From: an uncultured bacterium
Lineage (GTDB): Bacteria > Patescibacteriota > Minisyncoccia > Phycocordibacterales > CAIZLB01
Direction of reading: 5' to 3'
DNA: 10,071 nt
Assembly (NCBI GenBank): GCA_937873535.1
Contig: CALMYA010000058.1
Location: 1 to 10,071 of the forward strand
The translations under genes were made by a program, and so were the position numbers. The notes under the pieces are model-generated. The model saw nothing but the letters and a program-made list of their open reading frames with translations. It was not told the DNA's origin and made no database searches. Of this stretch, positions 1-6,099 are shown one piece after another (the stretch's first letter is position 1; every line of letters begins with the position of its first letter).

Positions 1-11
1 GGAGGCCGACA

Positions 12-1166
12 ATGTCGCGCCGAAGTCAAAGCAAACTATCATTCATTCCACAACAACAGTTTGATCACGGCATCGCGAAAAGTATCACGCTGGGAATCCA
101 GCAGGGCATTCAGGCTGGGCTTTTCAACGGCGCCACGGTGGGCGTCGTCACCCTAGCAGGTTCGGAAGTCATTGCTTCTGGCAGAATTGATGCAAACGGT
201 CCGAATCTGGCCGGGACGGAAAAGTATGATATGAGTTCGGTAACCAAGGCGTTTGTTGCGGTGCTGACCCATATTCTCCTGACGAAGAAAAAAATCGGAG
301 TTGAGCATTTCGCGCTCAGCTCCCATGTAGCCAGGCATTTGGGCATGACAGGGAATTACACCGATAAGTTAACGGTCAAGCATTTACTTTTGTTTCTGGC
401 AGACTTCGCTCTTCCGGAAATGAAGGAATTGGTCAGGCTCGGCAGAGATCCTATTAAGGAACTACTTGCCGCCGACCTTGAGGCGCAGCCCGGGCAAAGG
501 TATCACTATTGCAACCATTCGAGTGTCTTACTCGGATTGTTTCTTGAAAGGGTATCGAGAAGGAAGCTTGATAGGCTAATTGATCGGTTTATACTCGAGC
601 CCTTATGCATGACAGATACTACCTTCTTCCCGCACAGGAAAGATTGGCCCGTCAGCCAGTTTGTTCCTACTGAAGGTCATCTTCGCGCTTTTGTACATGA
701 TGAGACGGCCAGGTATTTGATGGGCACAAAAGATCAGGCCATCGGTTCCGCTGGTATGTTCTCGACGGCGAGTGACATGCTTAAATTCCTCGGAATGTTT
801 CTTCGTGGCGGGCACGCGCCTTCTAAAGAAGTTATCCTTCCGAAAAGAATAGTGAGCAAGCTCGGCGTTAATCGTACCAAGGGTAAAGGTGATGTGTTCG
901 GGCACGGTGTCGGTCTCTGGTCGAGATTGGCGTCAGGCTTCGGCGACAACGTTGCTGTCCAGTCACGAGGAGGATTCTTCAAGCTAGGATACTCCGGTTG
1001 CGTCATGGTCTGTCTGCCCCACGACAATGCCGCATTCTTCATAGGCACCGACTTTCTTGCTCTGGGTAGAAGGCAAACTCAAAAAGGCCAGTTGTTCAAA
1101 TGGATGGTTGGAACCATCTCAAACATCGTCAGAACGCTTCGCGAGGGGCACTATGGCGAAAGCTGA
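12..1166 (+). CDS. Serine hydrolase, class C beta-lactamase / DD-peptidase fold
   Basis: A 384-residue serine hydrolase of the beta-lactamase-related family (class C beta-lactamase, EstB esterase and penicillin-binding protein relatives). Seen: the nucleophile motif SxxK as S76-V-T-K79, preceded by the usual YDMSS; the second motif YxN as Y166-C-N168; and a third-motif equivalent K324-L-G326 followed by YSG, where relatives have HTG or KTG then a Y/F-[ST]-G turn. The length suits the family. GGAGG at 1-5 lies six bases before the ATG, so the start is well supported and is one of only two clear Shine-Dalgarno starts here. No convincing signal peptide is visible, so a cytoplasmic place is possible. 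A strong hairpin terminator follows. The substrate (peptide, ester or beta-lactam) cannot be told from the motifs. The gene looks more GC-rich than its right-hand neighbour. Confidence 0.88.
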   Translation: MSRRSQSKLSFIPQQQFDHGIAKSITLGIQQGIQAGLFNGATVGVVTLAGSEVIASGRIDANGPNLAGTEKYDMSSVTKAFVAVLTHILLTKKKIGVEHFALSSHVARHLGMTGNYTDKLTVKHLLLFLADFALPEMKELVRLGRDPIKELLAADLEAQPGQRYHYCNHSSVLLGLFLERVSRRKLDRLIDRFILEPLCMTDTTFFPHRKDWPVSQFVPTEGHLRAFVHDETARYLMGTKDQAIGSAGMFSTASDMLKFLGMFLRGGHAPSKEVILPKRIVSKLGVNRTKGKGDVFGHGVGLWSRLASGFGDNVAVQSRGGFFKLGYSGCVMVCLPHDNAAFFIGTDFLALGRRQTQKGQLFKWMVGTISNIVRTLREGHYGES

Positions 1167-1210
1167 ACGATGATGTGCATTTGAATTACGATACGCATTT
1201 ATCGCGCATC

Positions 1211-1252
1211 AAAAACATCGGGCGCTCTTCGAAAGGGGAGCGCCTGTTTTTA
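1211..1252 (+). terminator. Intrinsic terminator after the serine hydrolase
   Basis: A ten-pair stem, GGCGCTCTTC (1221-1230) with GGGGAGCGCC (1235-1244), including two G-T pairs, is closed by a GAAA tetraloop (1231-1234) and followed by TGTTTTTATT. AAAAACA (1211-1217) can pair with TGTTTTT (1245-1251), so the element may also work on the other strand. Confidence 0.85.
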
Positions 1253-1281
1253 TTGTGCGGTTGTTACAAATAAGAGATAAT
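1253..1281 (+). promoter_or_regulatory. Predicted promoter of the 1288 gene
   Basis: TTGTGC (1253-1258), a 17-base spacer and GATAAT (1276-1281). The ATG at 1288 begins six bases after the -10 hexamer, so the predicted transcript starts at or next to the start codon. The -35 match is weak (TTG only) and the -35 overlaps the tail of the preceding terminator. Confidence 0.45.
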
Positions 1282-1287
1282 GTCTAC

Positions 1288-2091
1288 ATGAAAGACTCAT
1301 TTTCAGAGCGCGTTACACCCATTGAAGAAACCCCTTTTCAGTTTAAAAGGCCAAAACCTGAGGAGGAAATTTCATTTGTTCAAGGTGGAGAAACAGACAC
1401 CGCAGATATAATTGTTGAGACAAAAAAAGAAGGGAAAAGGGTTAGGGAATTTAAGGGAACTTTCATTTTAAAAAAATGCAATATATGGGGGTTAACTCCT
1501 GAACAAAAAGATTCTGAGACAACTTCTTCGTATGAAAAATTGATGAAGTTAAAAGAAATAAATGCCATACAAAGGCTTAAAGGAGAACATCAATTTAATT
1601 TACCGATAACGATACGCCTAGTTAAGGATCATGATGGCAGTTTGGCAATACTTGAAACAAATATTATGGCAGGTAAATCTGAGAAGAAGCTAGATTTTAT
1701 AGACTTGAAGTATGCTGATGAATGGGATTTTGACGAAGATACGCACAAACTTATTGTTGACACCATAAGAGCAGATTTTGATCTTGCAGCTAAATACAAT
1801 GTGAATTTGAGTGTAATGATGAATACTTGGAGACCTCTTGATACATGGTGCTTAGTAAGAGACCTCGATACTAATGATAAGAAATTATATATTCTCGATG
1901 TGGGCTCGTCCGTCAAACTTAACGACTCTTCTGAAGATATAGAAGAAAGCAGAATGAAGATATATAAAGCGACCGATAGTCTTCACGTAGGTGAAAGTAT
2001 AAAAAGGGTGCCCGGTAGAGCAAAGCCAGACCTTGAAGAGGAAGAAAGTGGCACTGCCGGTGATTACAGAATTGGCCCGTTTGAATGGTAG
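1288..2091 (+). CDS. Orphan hypothetical protein, possibly a divergent kinase-like fold
   Basis: A 267-residue protein of no family that I recognise. The reading frame extends upstream to a GTG at 1255 lying in the terminator tail; ATG 1288 is preferred because a -10-like GATAAT sits six bases upstream. Seen: no signal peptide or membrane segment; an acidic, charged N-terminus and a low-complexity acidic C-terminus (DLEEEESG). The middle has a faint protein-kinase/aminoglycoside-phosphotransferase order: a strand with paired lysines (GTFILKK, near residue 58), a hinge-like LAILETNIMAG (near 118-128), then KLYILDVGSSVKL (near 208-220), whose DVG is where a kinase has DFG. The usual HxD catalytic motif is not evident, so it could be a pseudokinase or the likeness could be chance. 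The gene is visibly more AT-rich than the one before it. It lies 55 bases before lepA on the same strand. Confidence 0.75.
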   Translation: MKDSFSERVTPIEETPFQFKRPKPEEEISFVQGGETDTADIIVETKKEGKRVREFKGTFILKKCNIWGLTPEQKDSETTSSYEKLMKLKEINAIQRLKGEHQFNLPITIRLVKDHDGSLAILETNIMAGKSEKKLDFIDLKYADEWDFDEDTHKLIVDTIRADFDLAAKYNVNLSVMMNTWRPLDTWCLVRDLDTNDKKLYILDVGSSVKLNDSSEDIEESRMKIYKATDSLHVGESIKRVPGRAKPDLEEEESGTAGDYRIGPFEW

Positions 2092-2110
2092 AACAAAACA
2101 TCTTAATACG

Positions 2111-2138
2111 TGGAGATATCGCTCTTTCGTGCTATAAA
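2111..2138 (+). promoter_or_regulatory. Predicted lepA promoter
   Basis: TGGAGA (2111-2116), a 16-base spacer and TATAAA (2133-2138). The lepA ATG at 2147 is eight bases after the -10, and no Shine-Dalgarno sequence lies between, so a nearly leaderless mRNA is expected. Confidence 0.45.
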
Positions 2139-2146
2139 AAGAACTC

Positions 2147-4057
2147 ATGAACCTCAACCGCATCCGAAACTTCAGCATCATAGCTCATATCGACCACGGC
2201 AAGTCTACGCTTGCCGATAGAATGTTGGAATTGACCCATACTATAGAGAAGCGAAAGATGATGAATCAGGTGCTAGACAGCATGGAGCTCGAGCGCGAGA
2301 AGGGCATTACTATTAAAATGCGGCCGGTGCAAATGCATTACACGGTTACTGCCGAAGTTGCGGGGGTTCTCGCTGCCGAGGCAGTTCAAAACGGCGAGCT
2401 AGACAAGGCTGCTCAAATTGAACAGGGCTTGTACGAATTAAATTTAATCGACACTCCAGGCCATATCGACTTTTCATACGAGGTGTCGCGCGCCCTTAAG
2501 GCTGTTGAAGGCTCAATTTTATTAGTAGATGCAACACAAGGCGTACAGGCTCAAACGCTAACAACGCTTCGCATGGCGCAGGATGTCGGCCTTACTATTA
2601 TTCCTGTATTAAGCAAAGTAGATTCACCATTAGCGCGCATTAAAGAAATAAAAGATGAAATGGTGACTCTGCTTGGTTGCAAGTTTGAGGATATTTTGGA
2701 AACGTCAGGAAAGACAGGGCAGGGTGTTGACGTACTTTTGCAAGAAATTATAAAGCGCGTGCCGCCGCCAAAAGAAGAATTGGTAAATTCTGGAAGCTTT
2801 CGCGCGTTGGTTTTCGATTTTCAATATTCAAATCATAAAGGGGTAATTGTTTACGTTCGCGTTATGGAAGGCTCGGTAACAAAAAACGCAGAATTGCTTT
2901 TCAAAATTGCCGGCGAAAAATTCTACGCACTCGAAGTGGGTATTTTCACGCCTGATGAAATTCCTGCAGAAAAATTAGAAGCAGGCCAAATTGGCTACAT
3001 TGTTACCGGAATAAAGCAGCCGGGCATCGCATCGGTGGGTGACACTATTACTATGTATAGAAAGCCGCTGCCAGAACTTGCAGGTTACATGACGCCATCG
3101 CCGGTTGTATGGGCTTCTGTATACCCTGAAGATGCCGACGACTTCGAACTTTTAAAGCAAGCGCTTGGTAAGCTCAGCCTTTCCGATTCAGCCTTTTCGT
3201 ATGAAGAAGAATCATCGGGTTCGCTTGGCCGCGGTTTCCGATGCGGTTTTCTTGGCCTTTTACATTTAGAAATTATTACTGAACGATTGAAGCGCGAATT
3301 CCAACTTACATTGGTTGTGGCAACGCCGAGTATTACATATGAAGTTACACTTAATAATGCTGCCGCCAGCGGTTCACAGGCCGGAAAGAAAAATATTATG
3401 GTGTATTCACCATCGCTCTTTCCAGACCACGGCAGCGTGCAAAGCGTGCGTGAGCCATGGGTTACCCTTTCTATTATTACGCCGGCCGCATACACCGGTT
3501 CTATTTATCAACTTTTGTACGACCACGAAGCTGAGCTTGGCGACACAATTTCATTCGGCGATGGCCGCTCGAAGCTCGTTATTCACATGCCGCTTCGCGA
3601 GCTTATGCGAAACTTTTTTGATGAACTGAAAAGTATTTCTTCTGGCTACGCCTCGCTCTCATATGAATTTGAAGGAATGCGCGATGCCGAAGTGACGCGT
3701 ATGGATATTATTGTTGCCGATGAACCCGTTGAAGCCTTTACCCGCGTGGTGGCGCAGCGCAGAGTGGATGAAGAGGCCAACAGGGCGGTAGATCGCCTGC
3801 ACGCAATTCTACCGCGGCAAATGTTCGTTACCAAAATTCAGGCGCAGGCTAACGGCCGCATTATTGCTTCGCGCACTTTGTCGGCTCTACGCAAAGACGT
3901 TACTGGCTACCTATACGGCGGCGACATTACCCGTAAAATGAAACTTTTGGAAAAACAGAAGAAAGGAAAGAAAAAGATGAAAGCACGCGGCAAGGGAACA
4001 GTGAATATTCCACATGAGGTGTTTTTGAAGATGATGAAAAACTCGAGTAACGAATAA
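2147..4057 (+). CDS. lepA: Elongation factor 4 (LepA), ribosome-associated GTPase
   Basis: LepA/EF-4 is a translational GTPase that acts on elongating or assembling ribosomes in the cytoplasm. Seen: G1 AHIDHGKST (13-21), switch I GITIK with T55, G3 DTPGH (102-106), a G4 element reading SKVD (156-159) where NKxD is usual, and a G5 element reading SGK (187-189) where SAK is usual. Domain II and the EF-G-like domains follow (RGFRCGFLGLLHLEI is characteristic), then the LepA-specific C-terminus with YGGDITRKMKLLEKQKKGKKKMK and NIPHEVF. At 636 residues it is longer than typical LepA (about 600). The extra length is mainly an insertion of about 23 residues between switch I and G3 (roughly 66-94), counted against E. 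coli LepA from memory. No Shine-Dalgarno precedes ATG 2147; a -10-like TATAAA lies just upstream. The stop codon lies inside the 5' arm of the following terminator. Confidence 0.97.
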   Translation: MNLNRIRNFSIIAHIDHGKSTLADRMLELTHTIEKRKMMNQVLDSMELEREKGITIKMRPVQMHYTVTAEVAGVLAAEAVQNGELDKAAQIEQGLYELNLIDTPGHIDFSYEVSRALKAVEGSILLVDATQGVQAQTLTTLRMAQDVGLTIIPVLSKVDSPLARIKEIKDEMVTLLGCKFEDILETSGKTGQGVDVLLQEIIKRVPPPKEELVNSGSFRALVFDFQYSNHKGVIVYVRVMEGSVTKNAELLFKIAGEKFYALEVGIFTPDEIPAEKLEAGQIGYIVTGIKQPGIASVGDTITMYRKPLPELAGYMTPSPVVWASVYPEDADDFELLKQALGKLSLSDSAFSYEEESSGSLGRGFRCGFLGLLHLEIITERLKREFQLTLVVATPSITYEVTLNNAAASGSQAGKKNIMVYSPSLFPDHGSVQSVREPWVTLSIITPAAYTGSIYQLLYDHEAELGDTISFGDGRSKLVIHMPLRELMRNFFDELKSISSGYASLSYEFEGMRDAEVTRMDIIVADEPVEAFTRVVAQRRVDEEANRAVDRLHAILPRQMFVTKIQAQANGRIIASRTLSALRKDVTGYLYGGDITRKMKLLEKQKKGKKKMKARGKGTVNIPHEVFLKMMKNSSNE

Positions 4058-4126
4058 AAAGACAGAGCATATTTCTGAACATGCGTATCTGCGATATGTT
4101 CTGAAATATGCTCTGTCTTTTTATTC
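4052..4126 (+). terminator. Long hairpin terminator after lepA with a repeated apex
   Basis: Arms 4052-4082 and 4096-4126 pair over 31 positions with one T-T mismatch, around a 13-base loop GCGTATCTGCGAT (4083-4095). The outer arms hold A- and T-runs, so termination in both directions is plausible, which suits the convergent gene at 4190-4684. The stem starts in the last sense codon of lepA. The inner 43 bases (4068-4110) recur at 9999-10040. Confidence 0.85.
4068..4110. repeat. REP-like palindromic repeat, copy 1
   Basis: The inner part of the post-lepA hairpin. It shares CATGCGTATCTGCGATATG (4080-4098) exactly with copy 2 at 10010-10028, and 4080-4110 matches 10010-10040 with two substitutions in 31 bases. 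Both substitutions are compensated in the opposite arm: C4075-G4103 against T10006-A10033, and A4079-T4099 against G10009-C10029. Confidence 0.7.
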
Positions 4127-4140
4127 TTCGCTATATTCAA

Positions 4141-4180
4141 ATGAAAATTGAAACACCGTACAGCGCGTGGCTGTACGGTG
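4141..4180 (-). terminator. Terminator of the minus-strand helical-repeat gene
   Basis: CACCGTACAGC (4154-4164) and GCTGTACGGTG (4170-4180) form a perfect 11-pair stem with a five-base loop. Read on the minus strand, a T-rich tail (TTTCAATTTTCAT) follows. It lies ten bases past the minus-strand stop codon, back to back with the lepA terminator. Confidence 0.8.
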
Positions 4181-4189
4181 CTCGGTGGT

Positions 4190-4684
4190 TCAGGTTTTGA
4201 GGCGAATGACGACTCGCTCTTCGAGGGTCAATTCGTTCGGATGAATTCGCTCAAGCATGGACTTCACAAGGTTCAGTTCCGTGGTTTGGAACCGCATAAA
4301 TGTAAGAAACTTGTTAGCTTGCACTTTGTCTTTCATTTTGCGTAGAAGTCGTGCCAACTCTTTCGGGTAGATATCGGCATCCACCCATTCTTTACAGAGG
4401 ATGTAAGCTTCGAGCTTGCCGCGTTCAACTGCTTGGGCGATGAATGAGGCAAGACTTTGCTCATCTGGTTCATAGCCATCAGCGAACGGCAGCGCTTCAC
4501 GTGCGGCATCAATATCTCCGATTCTGAGGGCGAGACTGACTATAGATCTGTAAGCGTTGCGCTTCCAAATCTTTTCTTCCTCATTTGCTGCAACGAGAAG
4601 AGTGACCAGGTCGCGCGCTTTTTTCACATTTCTGTTTTTCAGCGCCCTCATTAGCTCTGTCATTATTATTTTTTGATCATTCAC
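4190..4684 (-). CDS. Hypothetical alpha-helical TPR-like repeat protein
   Basis: A 164-residue protein that I cannot name. Seen: no membrane segment or signal peptide; three spaced helical-hairpin units with a shared pattern: ALKNRNVKKARDLV (14-27), ALRIGDIDAAREAL (52-65) and AVERGKLEAYIL (85-96). The A-x4-G-D/K-x2-A arrangement recalls TPR-type solenoids, so a protein-binding role is the reasonable inference; no catalytic motif is seen. The start is GTG 4684, chosen because AGGAGGT (4695-4689) stands four bases upstream; ATG 4680 is out of frame and stops after four codons. This strong Shine-Dalgarno with a leader of about 40 bases contrasts with the leaderless-looking genes around it. It is divergent from the MazF-like gene, with 157 bases between them, and convergent with lepA. 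Nothing shows that it is an antitoxin. Confidence 0.8.
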   Translation of the reverse strand: MNDQKIIMTELMRALKNRNVKKARDLVTLLVAANEEEKIWKRNAYRSIVSLALRIGDIDAAREALPFADGYEPDEQSLASFIAQAVERGKLEAYILCKEWVDADIYPKELARLLRKMKDKVQANKFLTFMRFQTTELNLVKSMLERIHPNELTLEERVVIRLKT

Positions 4685-4729
4685 GGGGACCTCCTGGTTG
4701 TGGGTTTATACGCTGATGTTTCTTCGGCT

Positions 4730-4757
4730 ATAGTATATAAGTTACGCAAAATTACAA
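4730..4757 (-). promoter_or_regulatory. Possible promoter of the minus-strand helical-repeat gene
   Basis: On the minus strand, TTGTAA (4757-4752), a 16-base spacer and TACTAT (4735-4730); an overlapping TATACT (4737-4732) is an alternative -10. The predicted leader of roughly 40 bases carries the AGGAGGT ribosome binding site. The 157-base divergent gap holds this and a weaker possible plus-strand promoter (TTGATG 4803-4808, TAGTAT 4826-4831). Confidence 0.35.
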
Positions 4758-4841
4758 GGTCTTTTCATTCCAAACTTTGATCTCAAAAGTTTTTAGAATT
4801 TTTTGATGGAGACTTCATGTCGGAATAGTATCTTGGTTTAT

Positions 4842-5231
4842 GTGACCAAAGAATTCCTGACCTGGCATAAAAAGAAAGGACAAATTGACAGCACTCCGGA
4901 GCGGCCGTTTTTTCACGAGGGGGAGATTTGGTATTGTAAGCTAGGTCTAAATGTGGGTTTCGAGCAGGACGGTAAAGGTGAGGATTTCTTAAGACCAGTG
5001 GTAATTATCAGGAAGTTCAATAAAGACGTGTGTCTGATCGTTCCGCTTACGACACGCATTAAAACTGGTCCTTTCTATTTTACTTTTTTCCTGAAGCCAG
5101 ATCTGTTGAATAATGCCATTTTATCTCAAGTGCGCCTTATTGATGCTAAGCGTTTAAGTCATTGCGTTGGCCTACTTTCAGATGAAGACTTTATAAAACT
5201 AAAAGAAAAGCTCAGGAATTTGATATCCTGA
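4842..5231 (+). CDS. PemK/MazF-family toxin-like protein, orphan
   Basis: A PemK/MazF-family protein; characterised members are endoribonucleases that cleave mRNA and stop translation. Seen, numbered from GTG 4842 (129 residues): GEIWYCKLG (27-35) as the first SH3-like strand, the CPR-typical NVGFEQDGKG (37-46), FLRPVVIIRKF (49-59) with the conserved R-P, CLIVPLTT (64-71) and ILSQVRLIDAKRL (93-105), matching the Q-x-x-x-I-D region of MazF. The frame is open upstream (ATG 4806, TTG 4803 and TTG 4833); GTG 4842 is chosen because relatives begin shortly before the F-x-x-W-H-x-x-K segment, but the upstream ATG is a fair alternative. No antitoxin-like gene is adjacent on the same strand, and no small one is seen in the 157-base upstream gap. 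The 3' end of the coding sequence itself forms the terminator. The family call is firm; activity is unproven. Confidence 0.88.
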   Translation: MTKEFLTWHKKKGQIDSTPERPFFHEGEIWYCKLGLNVGFEQDGKGEDFLRPVVIIRKFNKDVCLIVPLTTRIKTGPFYFTFFLKPDLLNNAILSQVRLIDAKRLSHCVGLLSDEDFIKLKEKLRNLIS

Positions 5232-5240
5232 GCTTTTCTT
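5203..5240 (+). terminator. Terminator built into the 3' end of the toxin gene
   Basis: AAGAAAAGCTCAGGA (5203-5217) and its exact complement TCCTGAGCTTTTCTT (5226-5240) form a perfect 15-pair stem with an eight-base loop. The 5' arm lies in the coding sequence and the TGA stop (5229-5231) lies in the 3' arm, so a stopping ribosome would cover the hairpin. The arms are A- and T-rich, so it may act in both directions. Confidence 0.85.
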
Positions 5241-5245
5241 ATTTG

Positions 5246-5377
5246 TAACCCTGTGTTTTACCGCAGGTCGGGCCGAAGCCATTGTCTCAATAAGTATATT
5301 CCGTGGCGGGCGCTTGTCAATTTACACCGCAATTTATTTATGTCTTATAGTGTGCCTAAGACCTAAAAGTTTTAAGT
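5246..5377. other. Intergenic stretch with no gene found
   Basis: Lies between the toxin terminator and the end of the minus-strand small membrane protein gene. Only weak hairpins are seen: CCTGTG/CGCAGG around 5251-5268 and GTCTTA/TAAGAC (5342-5347, 5357-5362). The second could end the minus-strand small gene, but it has no clear T-tail. No RNA gene fold was recognised. Confidence 0.4.
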
Positions 5378-5488
5378 TTATTGGAAGAGCGCAGGTATAT
5401 ACAGAAGCACCATCGAAATAATAATAAGGACGCAGAGCGCCCCCCAGATGAAGCTGACTTTGCGGCGATGTTTTGGATCGAATAACAT
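5378..5488 (-). CDS. 36-residue single-pass membrane protein
   Basis: A very small gene starting MLFDPKHRRKVSFIW and ending LLYIPALFQ. Seen: a basic N-terminal stretch (KHRRK, residues 6-10), then about 20 hydrophobic residues (13-33) that make one membrane span with the N-terminus probably inside by the positive-inside rule. Support for its being real: on the minus strand TTGCGG (5524-5519), a 17-base spacer and TATAGT (5501-5496) end seven bases before the ATG, the same leaderless arrangement seen for larger genes here, and the start, hydrophobic block and stop are well ordered. I believe similar short membrane peptides occur in Parcubacteria genomes, but cannot check this here. Function unknown. 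It is divergent from the FtsB-like gene. Confidence 0.6.
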   Translation of the reverse strand: MLFDPKHRRKVSFIWGALCVLIIISMVLLYIPALFQ

Positions 5489-5495
5489 GGGGTAT

Positions 5496-5524
5496 ACTAT
5501 ATCAATAAGGTTGGAACGCCGCAA
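5496..5524 (-). promoter_or_regulatory. Predicted promoter of the small membrane protein gene
   Basis: Minus strand: TTGCGG (5524-5519), 17 bases, TATAGT (5501-5496), then seven bases to the ATG at 5488. A plus-strand TATACT (5493-5498) overlaps it, so a divergent promoter for the FtsB-like gene is possible but lacks a good -35. Confidence 0.45.
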
Positions 5525-5549
5525 CGCATGAGGAGTTGTGCGATGCGCG

Positions 5550-5570
5550 GTCAATCATGTAGTCAATCAT
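5550..5570 (+). repeat. Tandem 9-base direct repeat upstream of the FtsB-like gene
   Basis: GTCAATCAT occurs at 5550-5558 and 5562-5570, three bases apart (12-base period, near one helical turn), directly before a -10-like TAAAAT (5572-5577) and the ATG at 5582. The placement suggests an operator or activator site in the -35 region, but chance cannot be excluded. Confidence 0.4.
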
Positions 5571-5581
5571 TTAAAATAATT

Positions 5582-5968
5582 ATGCGTGAATTTCAGGAAC
5601 GTAACACTATAAAAAAACGAATTTACTCCAAAACTACTTTGGTTATTTTGCTTGTAGTGCTCGGGCTCATGATTCACGGCCTGTACAGCGTCTATCAAAA
5701 GGAAAAAGAAAGCCGCACTGAAGTTGAGCGTGTAAAAAGGGAACAGGTGGCGGTTGAAGGCAGATATAATAATATTCAGAAAGGCAGCGACGACCTTAAG
5801 AGCGAGGCAGGCATTGAAGCTGAAATTCGCAATAAGTTTGATGTAGTGAAGCCGGGCGAAGGCGTTATTGTTGTGGTGAACAAAAACCCAACGGCTATAG
5901 AAACAGACAAGCAGGGTGTGCTCAAAAAGTTTTGGAATTCAATTACAGGAATTTTCAGGCGAGATTAA
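5582..5968 (+). CDS. FtsB/DivIC-like septum formation protein
   Basis: A 128-residue bitopic membrane protein of the FtsB/DivIC family. In characterised bacteria these partner FtsL and FtsQ/DivIB at the division septum and help activate septal wall synthesis. Seen, from ATG 5582: a basic cytoplasmic start (REFQERNTIKKRIYSK, 2-17), one membrane span (about 18-37, LVILLVVLGLMIHGLYSVY), a coiled coil (about 39-75, rich in K, E, R and Q), then IEAEIRNKFDVVKPGEGVIVVV (about 79-101), the signature that follows the coiled coil in this family, and a short hydrophobic/basic tail. The frame is open back to 5528, but that extension would translate a direct repeat and a -10-like sequence, and relatives begin with M-R-E/D-F-Q, so 5582 is preferred. 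There is no Shine-Dalgarno. No division genes adjoin it. Confidence 0.87.
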   Translation: MREFQERNTIKKRIYSKTTLVILLVVLGLMIHGLYSVYQKEKESRTEVERVKREQVAVEGRYNNIQKGSDDLKSEAGIEAEIRNKFDVVKPGEGVIVVVNKNPTAIETDKQGVLKKFWNSITGIFRRD

Positions 5969-6063
5969 CTCAGAAGGATTAACACAGAAGATTGAGCAAA
6001 GAAACTGAGCATAAGTATGAATAAAAGGTTTAATATCGCGGAAATCGATGCAACACGCGAACA

Positions 6064-6092
6064 TAGACAGCCGGGTTTTTTGGTAATATAAT
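6064..6092 (+). promoter_or_regulatory. Strong predicted promoter of the glutaredoxin-FKBP pair
   Basis: TAGACA (6064-6069), a 17-base spacer and a perfect TATAAT (6087-6092), the best sigma-70-type promoter in the window. The -10 ends seven bases before ATG 6100, so transcription should begin at or next to the start codon. The upstream ATG 6091 overlaps the -10 and is therefore an unlikely start. Confidence 0.65.
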
Positions 6093-6099
6093 GGCCTTC

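Noticed and set aside
3085..3495. A 136-codon minus-strand frame inside lepA.
   Set aside because: Antisense shadow of a strongly conserved gene, with no promoter or family likeness.
6017..6091. A 24-codon plus-strand frame before the glutaredoxin gene.
   Set aside because: No Shine-Dalgarno or membrane/domain character, and it contains the glutaredoxin -35 and -10; probably chance.
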